The notes under the pieces were generated by a model. That model saw only the letters and a list, made by a program, of their open reading frames with translations, ran no database searches and was not told where the DNA came from. Of a stretch of 64,000 nt of DNA, positions 49,051 to 60,253 are shown one piece after another (within the stretch, counting starts at the first letter, position 1; the number at the start of each line of letters is the position of its first letter). The position numbers and the translations under genes were made by a program. The DNA lies in the NCBI GenBank assembly GCA_029207755.1, contig JARCOQ010000002.1, forward strand, positions 7,812,001 to 7,876,000. Reading direction: 5' to 3'. This DNA is from Chamaea fasciata (Eukaryota; Chordata; Aves; Passeriformes; Sylviidae).

Positions 49051-50117
49051 CACCCCGTATGTTGACCTGGAAAGAATAAGTGATTGCTGAAGTGTAAAGA
49101 GGGTGAAAATATAGAAATTTACACTGGTTCAATTCATTTAATGCAAACCCTTGTCATTCCTGTGTGTGCAGTGTTAAGTAGCAAATTTTAGCCAGCTTTT
49201 CCCAGAAGTCCAAGAAAAACTTATAGAAATCATATTATTTTATTTCACTGGGAATCTGAATGGAAGAGTGATTGAACGATTTTTTTGAGTTCATCAAAGC
49301 AGAGCCAGTGATAAACTTGTGTTTATGAGACCCTGACCTTTATTTACTAGGTCACAGAACTATCAAAAATATGGTTAAATTCTGGGATACAATTCCTACT
49401 ACAATGTTAATTCCAATATTTCTAAAATCTCTCTCATTTACAGGTACGCTAGGAGAAGGATATTAGTTAGGATCATCTGATATGCTCTAATGTATATCCT
49501 ACAGGCACTGTAATCCTTTTGTTTTATCATAATTTTACTAGCAATTAAAATAATTTTGGAGGGAGTGCTTAATATAACGAGCTTTATTTATCTAGTTGGT
49601 GGAATAATTTTTTTTAAATAATTTTGTAATGGTTTTGAATTGTAAATCATATCTTTATACAGGTCAGGCTTGTCTTGCTGTGTTTGAGCAGATTCACTTT
49701 AAAATCAGGGCTTATTTTCTTCTTGCTCTCTCTTGCACACACCTTTTCTCTCTGTTGTTTGTGTGATTCTAAAATCTGAAAAAAAATGTGATTGCTTTGC
49801 AGATTAAAACAGAAAATTGGTTATCTCATAAAATAAATAGAGAACCAAGATTGGCACTTTTATTCTTGGAAGGATGAGATTTGAATTGCTATTGATCAGA
49901 AAAAAAAATTAGGATAAACTCAAACTTATTTGCTGAGGCTTTGTAAACAATTTGGATCTATAACAGACTCTTAAAAGAAAAATCTATGTTTGCTGAAAGC
50001 CTTTGGGCATTGTTAACTCTGTACTGCTCTCAACCTTTTAAATGACTACTGATAAATGTAGAATTTTGAATGCTATTCAATTGAATGTTAAAATCATAGA
50101 AGAGGGAACTAAGGCCT
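49051..50117. other. Non-coding stretch, nothing recognised
   Basis: T-rich unique sequence without open frames of note, splice-bounded exons or recognisable repeats. Confidence 0.5.
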
Positions 50118-50686
50118 TGTTGTGGTTTAACCCCAGTCAGCAATGAAATATCACACAGCCACTTCCTTCCTCTGTACCTGCTGTTGTTGGGATCAGGAAG
50201 AGAATCAGGGGAGAATCAACCAAACAAAAAAAGCCCAGAAAAAAAAAAAAAAAAACCAAAAAGGCCTTTGTGGATTGAGATAAAAACAGTTCAATAAAAA
50301 TACTAATGATAATAATAGTAATAAAAAGGAGAAGGGGAGAGAGACAAAGTGCAATAAAGACAAGTGGTGCACCTGCTCAGCCCCCACTGGCTGATGCCCA
50401 GCCTGTCCTTGAGCAGTGATTAGCCCCTCACAGACAATTTTCCCCATTTTGTGTACTGGACATGATGTTCCCTGGTGGGGAATATCCCTTTGGCCAGTTC
50501 AGGCCAGCTGTCCTGGCCATGCTCCCTCCCAAATCCTTGTATCCCCCCGTACTGAACAGTTCTTGACTTAGGGCAAGTGCAGCTCAGCACCAACCAAAAC
50601 ACCAGTGTGTGATTAACATTATTCTCATACTGAATCCAAAACCCAGCACTCCATCAGCTACCAGGGAGAAAATTAACTTTGAGGCA
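50118..50686 (-). mobile_element. ERV solo LTR, antisense (avian, probably ERVL-like)
   Basis: The plus strand opens TGTTGTGGTTTAACCCCAG and continues through an A-rich centre (A18 near 50239, then AATAATAATAGTAATAAAAA), a GGCCAGTT and CAGCTGTCCTGGCCATG region, and a tail with CTCATACTGAATCCAAAACC and CAGCTACCAG. This order matches, in reverse complement, an LTR that I recognise as common in neoavian genomes. No internal gag, pol or env sequence lies on either side, so it is a solo LTR. Family assignment is from memory of its layout and is less certain than the fact that it is an ERV LTR. The right (LTR 5') end is damaged; see the inverted copy beside it. Confidence 0.8.
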
Positions 50687-50720
50687 TGTTCTGTTTTGTA
50701 CTGGGATAAAGTTCAATTTT
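50687..50720 (+). repeat. Inverted partial copy of the LTR 5' end, head to head with the LTR
   Basis: Immediately right of the antisense LTR, the bases TGTTCTGTTTTGTACTGGGA and AAAGTTCAATTTT read as the first ~34 bp of the same LTR family in sense orientation. The adjacent antisense LTR ends in AAAATTAACTTT, the partial mirror image. The two therefore meet head to head with a short deletion at the centre. No more of a sense LTR follows after 50720. Confidence 0.55.
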
Positions 50721-53700
50721 GAGCTATTTATTTCTGAAGTTAGGAATATGCAGTTGGGCAGGTTGCTCTTTTGGTTTTATTTTGTTCTTGTATTTATTAA
50801 AAGGCTAAAACCTGGAGAAATTGTGATGTGCATTATATTCCTAAACGTTTCTCCATATTCTCTGGGATGACTGGGTTTATTTCTGTTCTTCAACCCTTTG
50901 CCCTGCAGAACAGGGGGTGATCAGAATGCTCTGAAGCAGCTGCTGGCACTTTTGGAAGGTGTTAATGCCCTTTGCTGCTGAGCCATCACATGTTAGTGAC
51001 ACTTCCAGACTGTTAGTGAGTAGTTCTTTAAATATTTTTATCCTGAAGGGTTATTGTGATATTGACCTCACTGCATGTAAAAAAAAAAAAAAAAAAAATT
51101 AAAGGCTAACAAACAAAAAATGTCTCACTCTTACAGGGGATCTGAAAGATCTGATATTTGTTTAACATCCTTTTTGACAAAAAAGGCTCTCAACATTGCT
51201 TGGTTTTTGATGGCTAGATTGTTTCCGTTAGGGTAACTATAGAAGGTTTCTGTTAGGTGACTATGGCTTTCTCTTTCCATATTATTCTGTGCAGGTTTTT
51301 TTAGATAAAAATTGAATGCCTTTCAATAATTTTAGAACATTAATAATAGTGCGGTTTTAGGCTGTATGAAAAGCAATCTTGACATTTCATTGTTTTGGTT
51401 GCAGTGTCTATTTTTATGCTAAATTGGCTTTCTGAAGTACTTGTAGAAAGATATAAAGAAGCTCCCAGAAGGGACCTTTTAGTTCTAAAAAAGATAGGGA
51501 TTTCAGTGTACTTATCTTTGCTTTTAAAAGCTGCCTCTCGATTTTTATTTTTCTCTTTCATTTTTTTCCTCAATGTGATTCATCTTGCTGTTTATTTTTT
51601 TCATCCTGCCTCTACTTTGCCTTTTTTTACTGTGCTACTAATCTGCTGTTTGTGTTAGAACTCCCTTTTCCTTCCTCTGAAGCATCTGGAGTAGATTAAT
51701 GTGAAGGTCAGGCTGGTAAAGTGGGTGAATTTCTGCTCTGCCTAAAATACAGGCAGAGAATTAATTTTCATCAGCGATTCTCTTTGAAATACATAAAACT
51801 CAGTCCTTTTCAGCATGTCATTGCTCTATTAGTGTGCAAGATTTTAAGTGTATACACCTTTATATAAAACAGGTCAGCATTTACGGTGCAAGACATAGGG
51901 TGGTCTTTGCTTGAGATTCAACATTTTGGCCTTATAGCTTAGAATTTTCCTGAAAAAAGGAAGAAACAAGGAAAGAAGGAAAGGAGATGAAAAAAAGACA
52001 AATTTGTCGGTTTTGAGGGGCTTAGGTGTATGGTTTAAGGCTTCTCATTGTCAGTGATGCAGAGAGATTTTTCCTGAGCCTGCTCTATGATTATTTATGC
52101 ATAAAGGTAGATTGCTGGGGTTTGGAGACATTTTGCCCTTGTCCTTCTATTACATGTTTTTGTTTCCATGGATACAGACAGTTACCTGAAAGGTCCAGAA
52201 ATACTATATAAACCAATTTGATGGACGCCAAAATTATAATTTTGAACCAAAATGACCTTGATTTAATGGAGTTCTCCTCAACAGGCACAGTGAAGTTTGA
52301 GCTGTTATTCATCTGAGGGTGTGAACTCTACTATTGCAAAGATATACTGATCCAAATGCTTGGTGATGAGGATTTTATGACCCACTCATTTCTTTAATAT
52401 CTTAAGTAGGATGAGGCAATTGGCTGACTAATGAGATCTTAATGGGTGTAGTGGTCTGAGTGAGGGGAGTGTATAACTGTCTTCATTTGAGCTGAATCTG
52501 TCCTGCTTAGAAATTGACTGTCCTGAGAATTTTTCTTGTAATACTGCAGAACTGGTACTGACAAGATTACCAGTGTACGTAATAGAAAAGGGGCAAAGAA
52601 AGCTCCTGTGGAGGAATAGAGGAAGAAATCTTAGCAAATTTGGCATTAGTGGTGAAGTTTTTCTGAGGGGACTTGTGTAATTTTGGGAACCAAACAGGAT
52701 TTTCTTCCGTTAAATTTGAATTTAACAGGAATTTAAATCTCTCTGGTCAAAGAGACAAACTTAATAAATATTTTCCTTAAATAAATAGCTTTCATGTTAA
52801 TTTTGTACCAGAGATGCAACTAAGTGTAGGAACGTAGTGAAATAAATCTTATTTACATAGGCTTTCATTTGTGTCCTCTAGTTCTATCTTTTAGTTCACT
52901 CCTGTTTCTTCCTTTTCCCCCCCCAACTTCTGATAGAGCTTTTCACTTGAACAGTTTGCTTTTAGCTGATATGTCTTTTCTACTTTAAAAACTTGCTTTT
53001 GCTCTCTCTTCTCCCATCTCATCCATTTCTACCCTATTCTTCCAAGTCTGTTAGCACACTAGCGTAGTTGCTATGACTCACAGTTTATATTTACTTTCAT
53101 TTCCCCTTTGGTTTAAAATTGCTTTCACGGATGCCTCTTTTACTGCTATGTGTTTGGAAGTTTAACATCTTGAGGTCAATTAGGTTTCTGAAATTTATGT
53201 AGCATTTGGTTGCAGCAGCAGCACTACAGTAGCTGTTATCCTCTACAAGATTTTGGCTGAAAGTAGCATCTTAGACCAAACAGTGTAGTCTGGAAGGAAA
53301 TCTGCAGCTTGTAGGGATATGTGATCCTCCTGACTGAAAGAGAAACAGCAGTCATTAAAGCTAAATACCAGTTGAAAACAATTATTCTAATTTAATTAGC
53401 TGAGTTACTTAGACCGAGGGATAATAGATAATTGACATCTGTAAGGATGTGTTAACCGTGTCTTTACCTTTTTTCCTGACTTAGAAAGAAAAATTCCCTA
53501 TCTCCCCATCACCTGTGGGATACTGTTGGTTAACAGAGGGAAATTGCAGTGTTCCGTAAAGGCAGCACTTCTATGGAGTTCCTAATTGTGAGTATCCTCT
53601 AGTGTTATGGATTCAAGTTTCTAGTTTTTATGGAAATTAGTCCATCTTTCCCAAGCTTGTGGGGAGGAGAAGGGAGTCAGAGCTGAGCCAGGATAAATGC

Positions 53701-56700
53701 CCTGCCCTGGATGCCTGTGCTCTTCATCCACTGCCTTTGCAAGGTCACTGTGAGGCTGTTGCTCCATACAGTCTGTGGAGCACTGTTGGTGTTTTGGATG
53801 GTGTACCCTGCGTTTTGGAAAGGCTGTGGACTGGGTATGGGATGATTTTTCCTGCTGTGAGTGACATCTCCCATGGCTGTCTAGATGTGTGCTTTTTTTC
53901 CCTTGGTGTGAGCAGGTCATGTTTGATATAATGTATTATTTGGGGAGTTTAATGATAAAAAGGGTTGTTTGAAAGGTAGGACTTTCTGCGAAATGTCTTT
54001 TAAGACTGAAAATTCTTCTAGCACAGGCTGTAAGATTTCAAATGCTGTCTTTCTGTGAAAAAGAATTGCTCGTAAAAGGTGTTTTCCAAGAATACTTCTC
54101 TAGTTGAGTTAAAAATCTTTTCAGGTATCTAAGTGATTATCACAACAGTTCTCCTCAGAAGATATTCTGGTGTTTAAAGGGGTATCTCATTTATTTTTTA
54201 ATCTATATTCTTAAAAAATAATTTATGATGACTGATTAGAACAACTGCTGCTGCTACTTTGATAATAATAGTATTAACAAGTAATTATTCTTGTTCATGA
54301 TACATGTTTTGAATTCTTTTTTATCTGGTTGAAAAGATTGTTGGAGGTAGAAATGAGTCTGGGAAGACACTTGACTATTTTCTGCTGGATCTCGTAATTT
54401 AGAGGGGACAAGAGTCCTAAAAAAGGTCCAAGATGCCTCAGTTTTCTCAGGTTTTTTTTAATGTCTTTAGAATGACAGTTTGAGTATAGACCACTGGTAC
54501 ACAGGAGAGATCTAACACTTTTAAAAAGTTTGTTGTAATGAATAATCTCAGAGCTGCTTGTCAGCCTCATTGACGTATTCTTTCCATTTCGTGATTACTA
54601 TCTCCTTTCCTTTGTTTGCTACTTTAATTGTTATTTGATGGTTATGGACAGTAAGGATTTTCCCTTCTGAAAGATAACAACCTTTTTCTCTTCTACAGCA
54701 TTTTCAGCTCTCTAGTCAGAAAACATCTTTCAGATGGACTGACGGATACATGCAATTAGACTTCATTAATTGTTTGCAATTTGTATGCAGTTTTGAAATT
54801 TCCTCTGTTTTAAATCTGAAGAGCTCGTTTACCTGAAAGTCTATTTTCTTTTCCTGATAAAGGTTCTTTTTCTGTAAATCTTGAATGGGAATCTGCCTCT
54901 CAGGCAGCAGCGCAGATGGGAGGTGAAGTTGGTAGTATGCCTTCTGTGTGATTACATATTAGCTGAAGTGCATAAATCAGTCTTTAGAGTGGGTTTGCAA
55001 TTAGAGTCCTCCTCTCTTAATGAGATGAATGTCTTAATGATGAAAATAAAGGGTTGTGGCTTGCTCTTCTCTACAGGAAGGTCAGGCTCTTCATTGCAAT
55101 GAGGTCATGATCAGTACAACTGAAGTCCAGAGAGCAGAGTAGGAGAATAAGGACCACAGGGGCTATAATTACACATTTTGATAATTCTTTTCCTTATGCA
55201 AAATTACCAAGTTTATATTGTAAGTGCAAGCACGCATCAGGACATCTGGAGGAATAGCAACTGTTTGAAGAAAACCAAGACGGACATCAACACTAATTTT
55301 CCTGGAGACAGCTACAGATATTGCTGCTGATAGTGTTTTGCAGCAGAAAGGAGAAGTCCTACTTTGTTATTGGAAGTGAGGAAAAAAAATAGCAGTAAAA
55401 ACCAGAACAAATTAAAGGAAATGGATTTACTATTGCTGCTAAACAGGTGGGAATACAAGAGTTAAACAAGGATTTAGCTTCATGTGATCGTCATGATTAA
55501 TGTGCAGGGCAAGCAGTTAAAGACAGGTATCCACCAGGAGAGAGAATTGTCTTGTTTTTCGTGTTTTAGGCCACTTGCAATAACCTCTGCTGCTTGTGTT
55601 GTGTTTTATTTGCCTTCAAACCTTCCCAACAACCTGTAGCAGAACCTCTTTGGGGGACACTGTAGATCCTTTTAATTTATGGCTGAGTTCAAAACTGGAA
55701 GATATGTTCCTTTTTCCTGGAATAATAGATTAAGAGTTAGAAGGAATTTTTTTAAAGGAACTTATATTTTTTATAGCTTTACCTCTAATTACCTGTTTAA
55801 AATGATTTTTATGCATCTCTAGGATATATGACTGGCCTGGTCCCAATCTTGTTAGTGAAGTTGCTGTAATCTTCCCAATCCATTTTTGTTTTGGCACTCA
55901 GTTTGTAGCCCTATTTAGCCTGTCAAACCTTTTGACAGCAACCCTAAGCATTTGCCAAGCCAGCTATCTTTAATTTGAGGAAGGAAATACTGATAGAGAT
56001 GGTTTTCTCTGCAAGTGTTGATGATTTTCTTTAGAGGGACAAGTTCCAGACCGTGACTCATACATGACTTTGGGAAGCAGTCTATATACCCAATTAACCA
56101 ACAGGAACTACTACTTTATCAGGAATAGGATGAACTCTAATGCTGCAAAACTCTGTTTACAAAATTTTTCTTTGACTTGAGTGAGCAATAATCTTAATTT
56201 TATGTGATACTACACATACTACTATAGTATGGCTAATTAAATGTGTCCTCTTGATAGAGATGAATTTCTTTCATGTTAAGAGCCTTGATGTAGCTGACAT
56301 AAATTGGTTTTTATTCAATGGAGTTAATTTATACTGGTTCCAGATTTGGTCAATTATACTCTGCTTATGTCACCTTGTAAGAGGAAAATAACAAGGACTA
56401 AATTCTTAACCTTGTGTCTCATTAAGTAAAGCAGCAAACATTAAAAAAGTTCATTAAATAGGAATTCTGTTTAACTAAGCATGATTGTCTGTGGTTGAAG
56501 ATACAGGTAGAATACATGCATAATTGACAAGACAAGAAAACAAATTACAAAGAGGGCAAGTTCATCATAACCTCAAGAATGTGTTAGAATTCATTTAAAC
56601 TCACTGTTGGGAGTTATGGGGGAATGCCTTCATTTTTACCTCACTTGAGGAAATAGAGTGCACTAAGACAACTAAGCCAAAGGAAAAACTCTCATATTAA

Positions 56701-58504
56701 CTAACAGACCTTCAATGGTCACATACAGCAACTTCTATAAATTTTTTGGTGCTGTGGTTACCCTTGTCCCTCTTAATATGTCCATTTTGATGGACTGTTT
56801 AATGTCTTATAAAAATAATGTTGACTGGAATGTGCCTTTTTTCATCACAGACGATGAGAAAGTAATGTGGTATTGGATTTTTATCAAAACATAGTTGTGA
56901 TCATTTGAGATGTTTGAGATGATAAATCTAAACCTTTTTGTGAATAAGACTAGGCTTAATTAAAGGTTGAAAATTGACCATGTTATCAAATTTTACTGGG
57001 TTGTTGTCTTGATATAGGCAAATGTGTAAACAATATTTTTTCCTCTACCTTGCAGAAAGATATAGTGCTGTATAGCTTTTGGACTGAGTTCCAACAGTGT
57101 ATCTCTTCTCTGCCGAATATATGTAAAAAAACCCCAACAACATTTAATTAGAAGTAGTTATTAGGAAACACAGTTCGCTTTTTTTTTTAGAATTATAACC
57201 TGGCTATTTTATGGTTAATGTTTTTTCCTTGTAGATGTAAATTATAAATTCTTCCCAATTATCATGTTTGCATACATGACATTCTAGTTTATGTGGGACA
57301 GTATTTCTTTAGTACACTGCTCACTGTGCTGCCAGAGCTGGAATTTTGGGTAGACAGGGCTGCTCTAAATCAGTCTGAATTAGTCTAAACTTTTCCTTTC
57401 GCCCAGCTGATTTTCTATATGCAGGAAATAACATAGTAGAGAATGAAATTTGTTTTCTAAGTTATTTAAAAGATTGACGTTTGACTTTAAAAAGTGACCA
57501 AGGTTTTCAAGACCATTTTCTTTATGGGACAGGTGTGCCTATATCCTGTATCTGCCAATATTCTCTATCTGTTTGCTAACTATAAAGTTAATTCACATCT
57601 CAGCTTCAGTGCCTAATCTTTTTATTTGAATACATACTGTCCAAATCAGGGTCCTTCAGAGGCTGATCCCAAATTCTCTCTACCTGCCACTACTCTCAGT
57701 CTAAATGGTGAGTATTTATTCATTTCTGGACCTATTTTGCTCACTGGTCTTTTATCTTTCTTGTCTTTTTGTTCTCCCTTATTTCTTAATTAAATGGATA
57801 CTTTTTACTACTGCAGATGAAATTATCCAGTAATATCTGCCTGTAATGATCAGAATAATGAGCAAATGATATTTTTAATATAGGTAGCTTTGCTTTTGAG
57901 CTTTTATTCAAACTAAGTGGAGTATTAAATTAAACAATGATTGAATTTCGGGGAAAGCATTGTACCAGCTAAATTTTAAACTGGGTTTTAATAAGATATT
58001 TCTAGTAGAACTTTCTAAAGGCAGTCTAATATTCTTCAAGCATGTTGAGATTTTTCTGAATGACCATAGACATATAAAATGTCATTTTAGTCTATTTATC
58101 CTGGTGAAGTTTTCAATATTGCTTTTTAGATAAAATTTGTACTCTTGATTTGAGTTCACTTTGTACACTTTGTGCCACAATCTCTTCTGGAGTACTGGAG
58201 GATCAAAAGGCACTGACCTGTGCATAAGATTGCAATTTGGAGAAACCTGATTTTTTTTTCTTTGTTTTGGACGTTTTTCCTGTAGCCCTGTTTAAAGATA
58301 GAGGGGCATTTTTCTATCTGTATAGATTTAAATCTTTTTCTTAGGAGCATGGATTCCTATTTTTTTTAATTTATTTTTTATTAGTGCACTAATGGCTCCT
58401 GAAATAAATTCAAGTGTTTTCCTGATTAAAGGCTCTCACACCTTAGAGAAAAGGGAAGTTGTCCGAGGTCACACAAGTTGTGTGCTGCAACTTTGAATGG
58501 AAAC
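50721..58504. other. Non-coding G/T-rich domain (right part)
   Basis: About 7.8 kb of unique non-coding DNA, T- and G-rich on plus. It includes an A20 run at 51079-51098 and a slightly GC-richer part at 53650-53930 with frames open on both strands. I found no mobile element, RNA gene or exon that I can support. Confidence 0.45.
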
Positions 58505-58638
58505 TGTTTGTGGGGTTGTTGGTTTTTTGTTTGGTTTTGGTTGGTTGCTTGGTTTTGGTTTCTTTTTTTTTGCTTTGTTGGTTTGTGGGGGGGGGGGGTT
58601 TGTGTGTTTTTTGGTTGGTTTTTTTTTGTTGTTGTTCA
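58505..58638 (+). repeat. G/T-only low-complexity tract with G12 run
   Basis: Almost only G and T for 130 bp, with TTGG/TTTGG units and a G12 run at 58587-58598. A plus frame through it encodes hydrophobic Phe/Val/Leu/Gly runs that are purely compositional. The G run could contribute to a G-quadruplex. Confidence 0.9.
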
Positions 58639-59089
58639 GAGAGGTTATTAATAATCTTATTCAGCCTGATGTCTCTCTAATATCAAGGATCAATAAAAAT
58701 ATGTGGTCTTAATTACTCATCATCCTTCTTGAGAAAGAGACTATGTATGATAAAAGCAAGGAGGTTTACAGACAGCTGGAGTACGCCATTTTTGAGAAGG
58801 AGGGATAGGGTGCAATATATAGATGGATGTAGAAAAAAAAAAGGGTAAATAAGGGATTGCCAAAATACAGCAGCAGGATAGGATGAAGGCAGGTGGAAGT
58901 CAAAACTCCTGAAGTGTTTACTATGAATAGTTAATATGGCTGTAAACATTATCGATAAACCAAAGTGGAACTCTGGCAATCAGGACCCTGAAAATTTAAA
59001 GAGGTTAATGTCTAGAATATAAAAGTTAGAAATGTCCTTCTAAATTAAAGAATAAAAAAGTGTCACATTTGTTAATTGAGAATGAGACA
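58639..59089. other. Non-coding stretch, nothing recognised
   Basis: Unique sequence where the plus strand turns purine-rich (AAGGAGG, GGGATAGGG words). This appears to be the right end of the G/T-rich domain. Confidence 0.5.
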
Positions 59090-59640
59090 CATTATTTTTA
59101 CTCCTGCTGGCGAGGACCGGTGGATGGGAGAGAATAGCAGTCAGCAGCAAAAGCTTGAGGGGAAAAATGACCAATGTCACCTTTCAAACCACAAAAGCTG
59201 CAGCAACTAAATTTTTATGTTGCCTCCCAGCTCCCCACGATGACTTACGGTTCACATTTGCAGCAGTGGCTGCTGAGAACTAAAGGCTTACTCAGCAGAA
59301 GTAACCTAAGGTGAACACGCAGCGCTCGCTTGTGTGGGGTCAGCGTGAGATGAAAATGCTTCACACCCCACCACCATCAATATTGCCAGATAGGGAGGGC
59401 AACCACATGATAACAGGGCTGGCTGTGACCTTGGTGGAAGTGACAAACACCCCACATTACAGCCGTTCACAAGTGGCAGTAAGTAATGGGGCTCGCAGAG
59501 GTGGCCATCAAATATAAGTAATTAACTGGAGCAATGCAGAGAGAATGCATGAGCCTGGGAAATGGTCCAAGGGAGAAGTATAAAAAACACCCAGACAAAC
59601 TGGAGGGAAAAGACATTTTTGTTTTAAGACAAGAGACTTA
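59090..59640. promoter_or_regulatory. Possible conserved non-coding element
   Basis: A 550-bp block of balanced, complex sequence with several CpG (CACGCAGCGCTCGC) and words such as GTGGCCATCAAATATAAG followed by TAATTAACTGG. It stands out from the AT-rich flanks, has no convincing frame, and shows no repeat family. In texture it is the strongest enhancer candidate on the right side. Conservation could not be measured. Confidence 0.36.
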
Positions 59641-60161
59641 TGAAGGTTGCTGACAGCGTCCTGGACTGGCTGGGAAGTGGAGATAAGTTGGATGAATGCT
59701 ATATAAAAAAACTAAATATCTTGCATGCCTTGGATAGTATCACATTGGCAGAATTGGTATTTTTTTCCTGCTCAAAAAAGAAGCATATAGCAAACCAATA
59801 CATATCTCATGGGAGGGGGAGGGAATGGCAGGTCCAGACTGAGGCTCAAAACATAAATACATCCGGGGCCAACATCCTGGACTTACAGTAAAAAATATTA
59901 CTTTAATTTTAAATACTTTTTTTTTTCTTTTTCTTTTTATTCTCACCAATGTGAAGGGAAAGAGATGAGACTTGAAAACATCCCCAGCATGTAATTGAAG
60001 TAGTGGTGCCTTCCTGAGTCAGCAGCTGAGGGGTGTGGTAGGGAAAAATGGAATTAAAAGAGACTATTGCAGTGTGTCAGAGGTGTGCGTCAGAACTACA
60101 GGTCACACAGGAAAAATTAGTCCTGCAGAGGCATTTCTATCAAAGAAGTGTGTCTTGCAGA
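59641..60161. other. Non-coding stretch, nothing recognised
   Basis: AT-rich unique sequence. Chance frames lie at 59640-59891 (plus) and 59740-59949 (minus), overlapping on opposite strands. Confidence 0.5.
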
Positions 60162-60192
60162 TTTTTCAAGCATGTGAAAAATGCTTGAAAAA
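60162..60192. repeat. Perfect 12-bp hairpin, first of an adjacent pair
   Basis: TTTTTCAAGCAT (60162-60173) and ATGCTTGAAAAA (60181-60192) are exact reverse complements around a 7-nt loop, GTGAAAA. Another, longer hairpin starts 4 bp to the right. Confidence 0.92.
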
Positions 60193-60195
60193 GCA

Positions 60196-60253
60196 TTTCT
60201 TCTGGATTTATACTTTTAATTTATACTTATTAAAAGTATAAATCCAGAAGAAA
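60196..60253. repeat. Perfect 25-bp hairpin with 8-nt loop
   Basis: The 25 bases at 60196-60220 (TTTCTTCTGG start) are the exact reverse complement of 60229-60253, with only TTATACTT between them. It would be a stable 58-nt stem-loop if transcribed on either strand. It is shorter than a typical pre-miRNA stem and has no bulges. It may be a recent inverted duplication or a fold-back element; I recognise no family. Confidence 0.95.
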
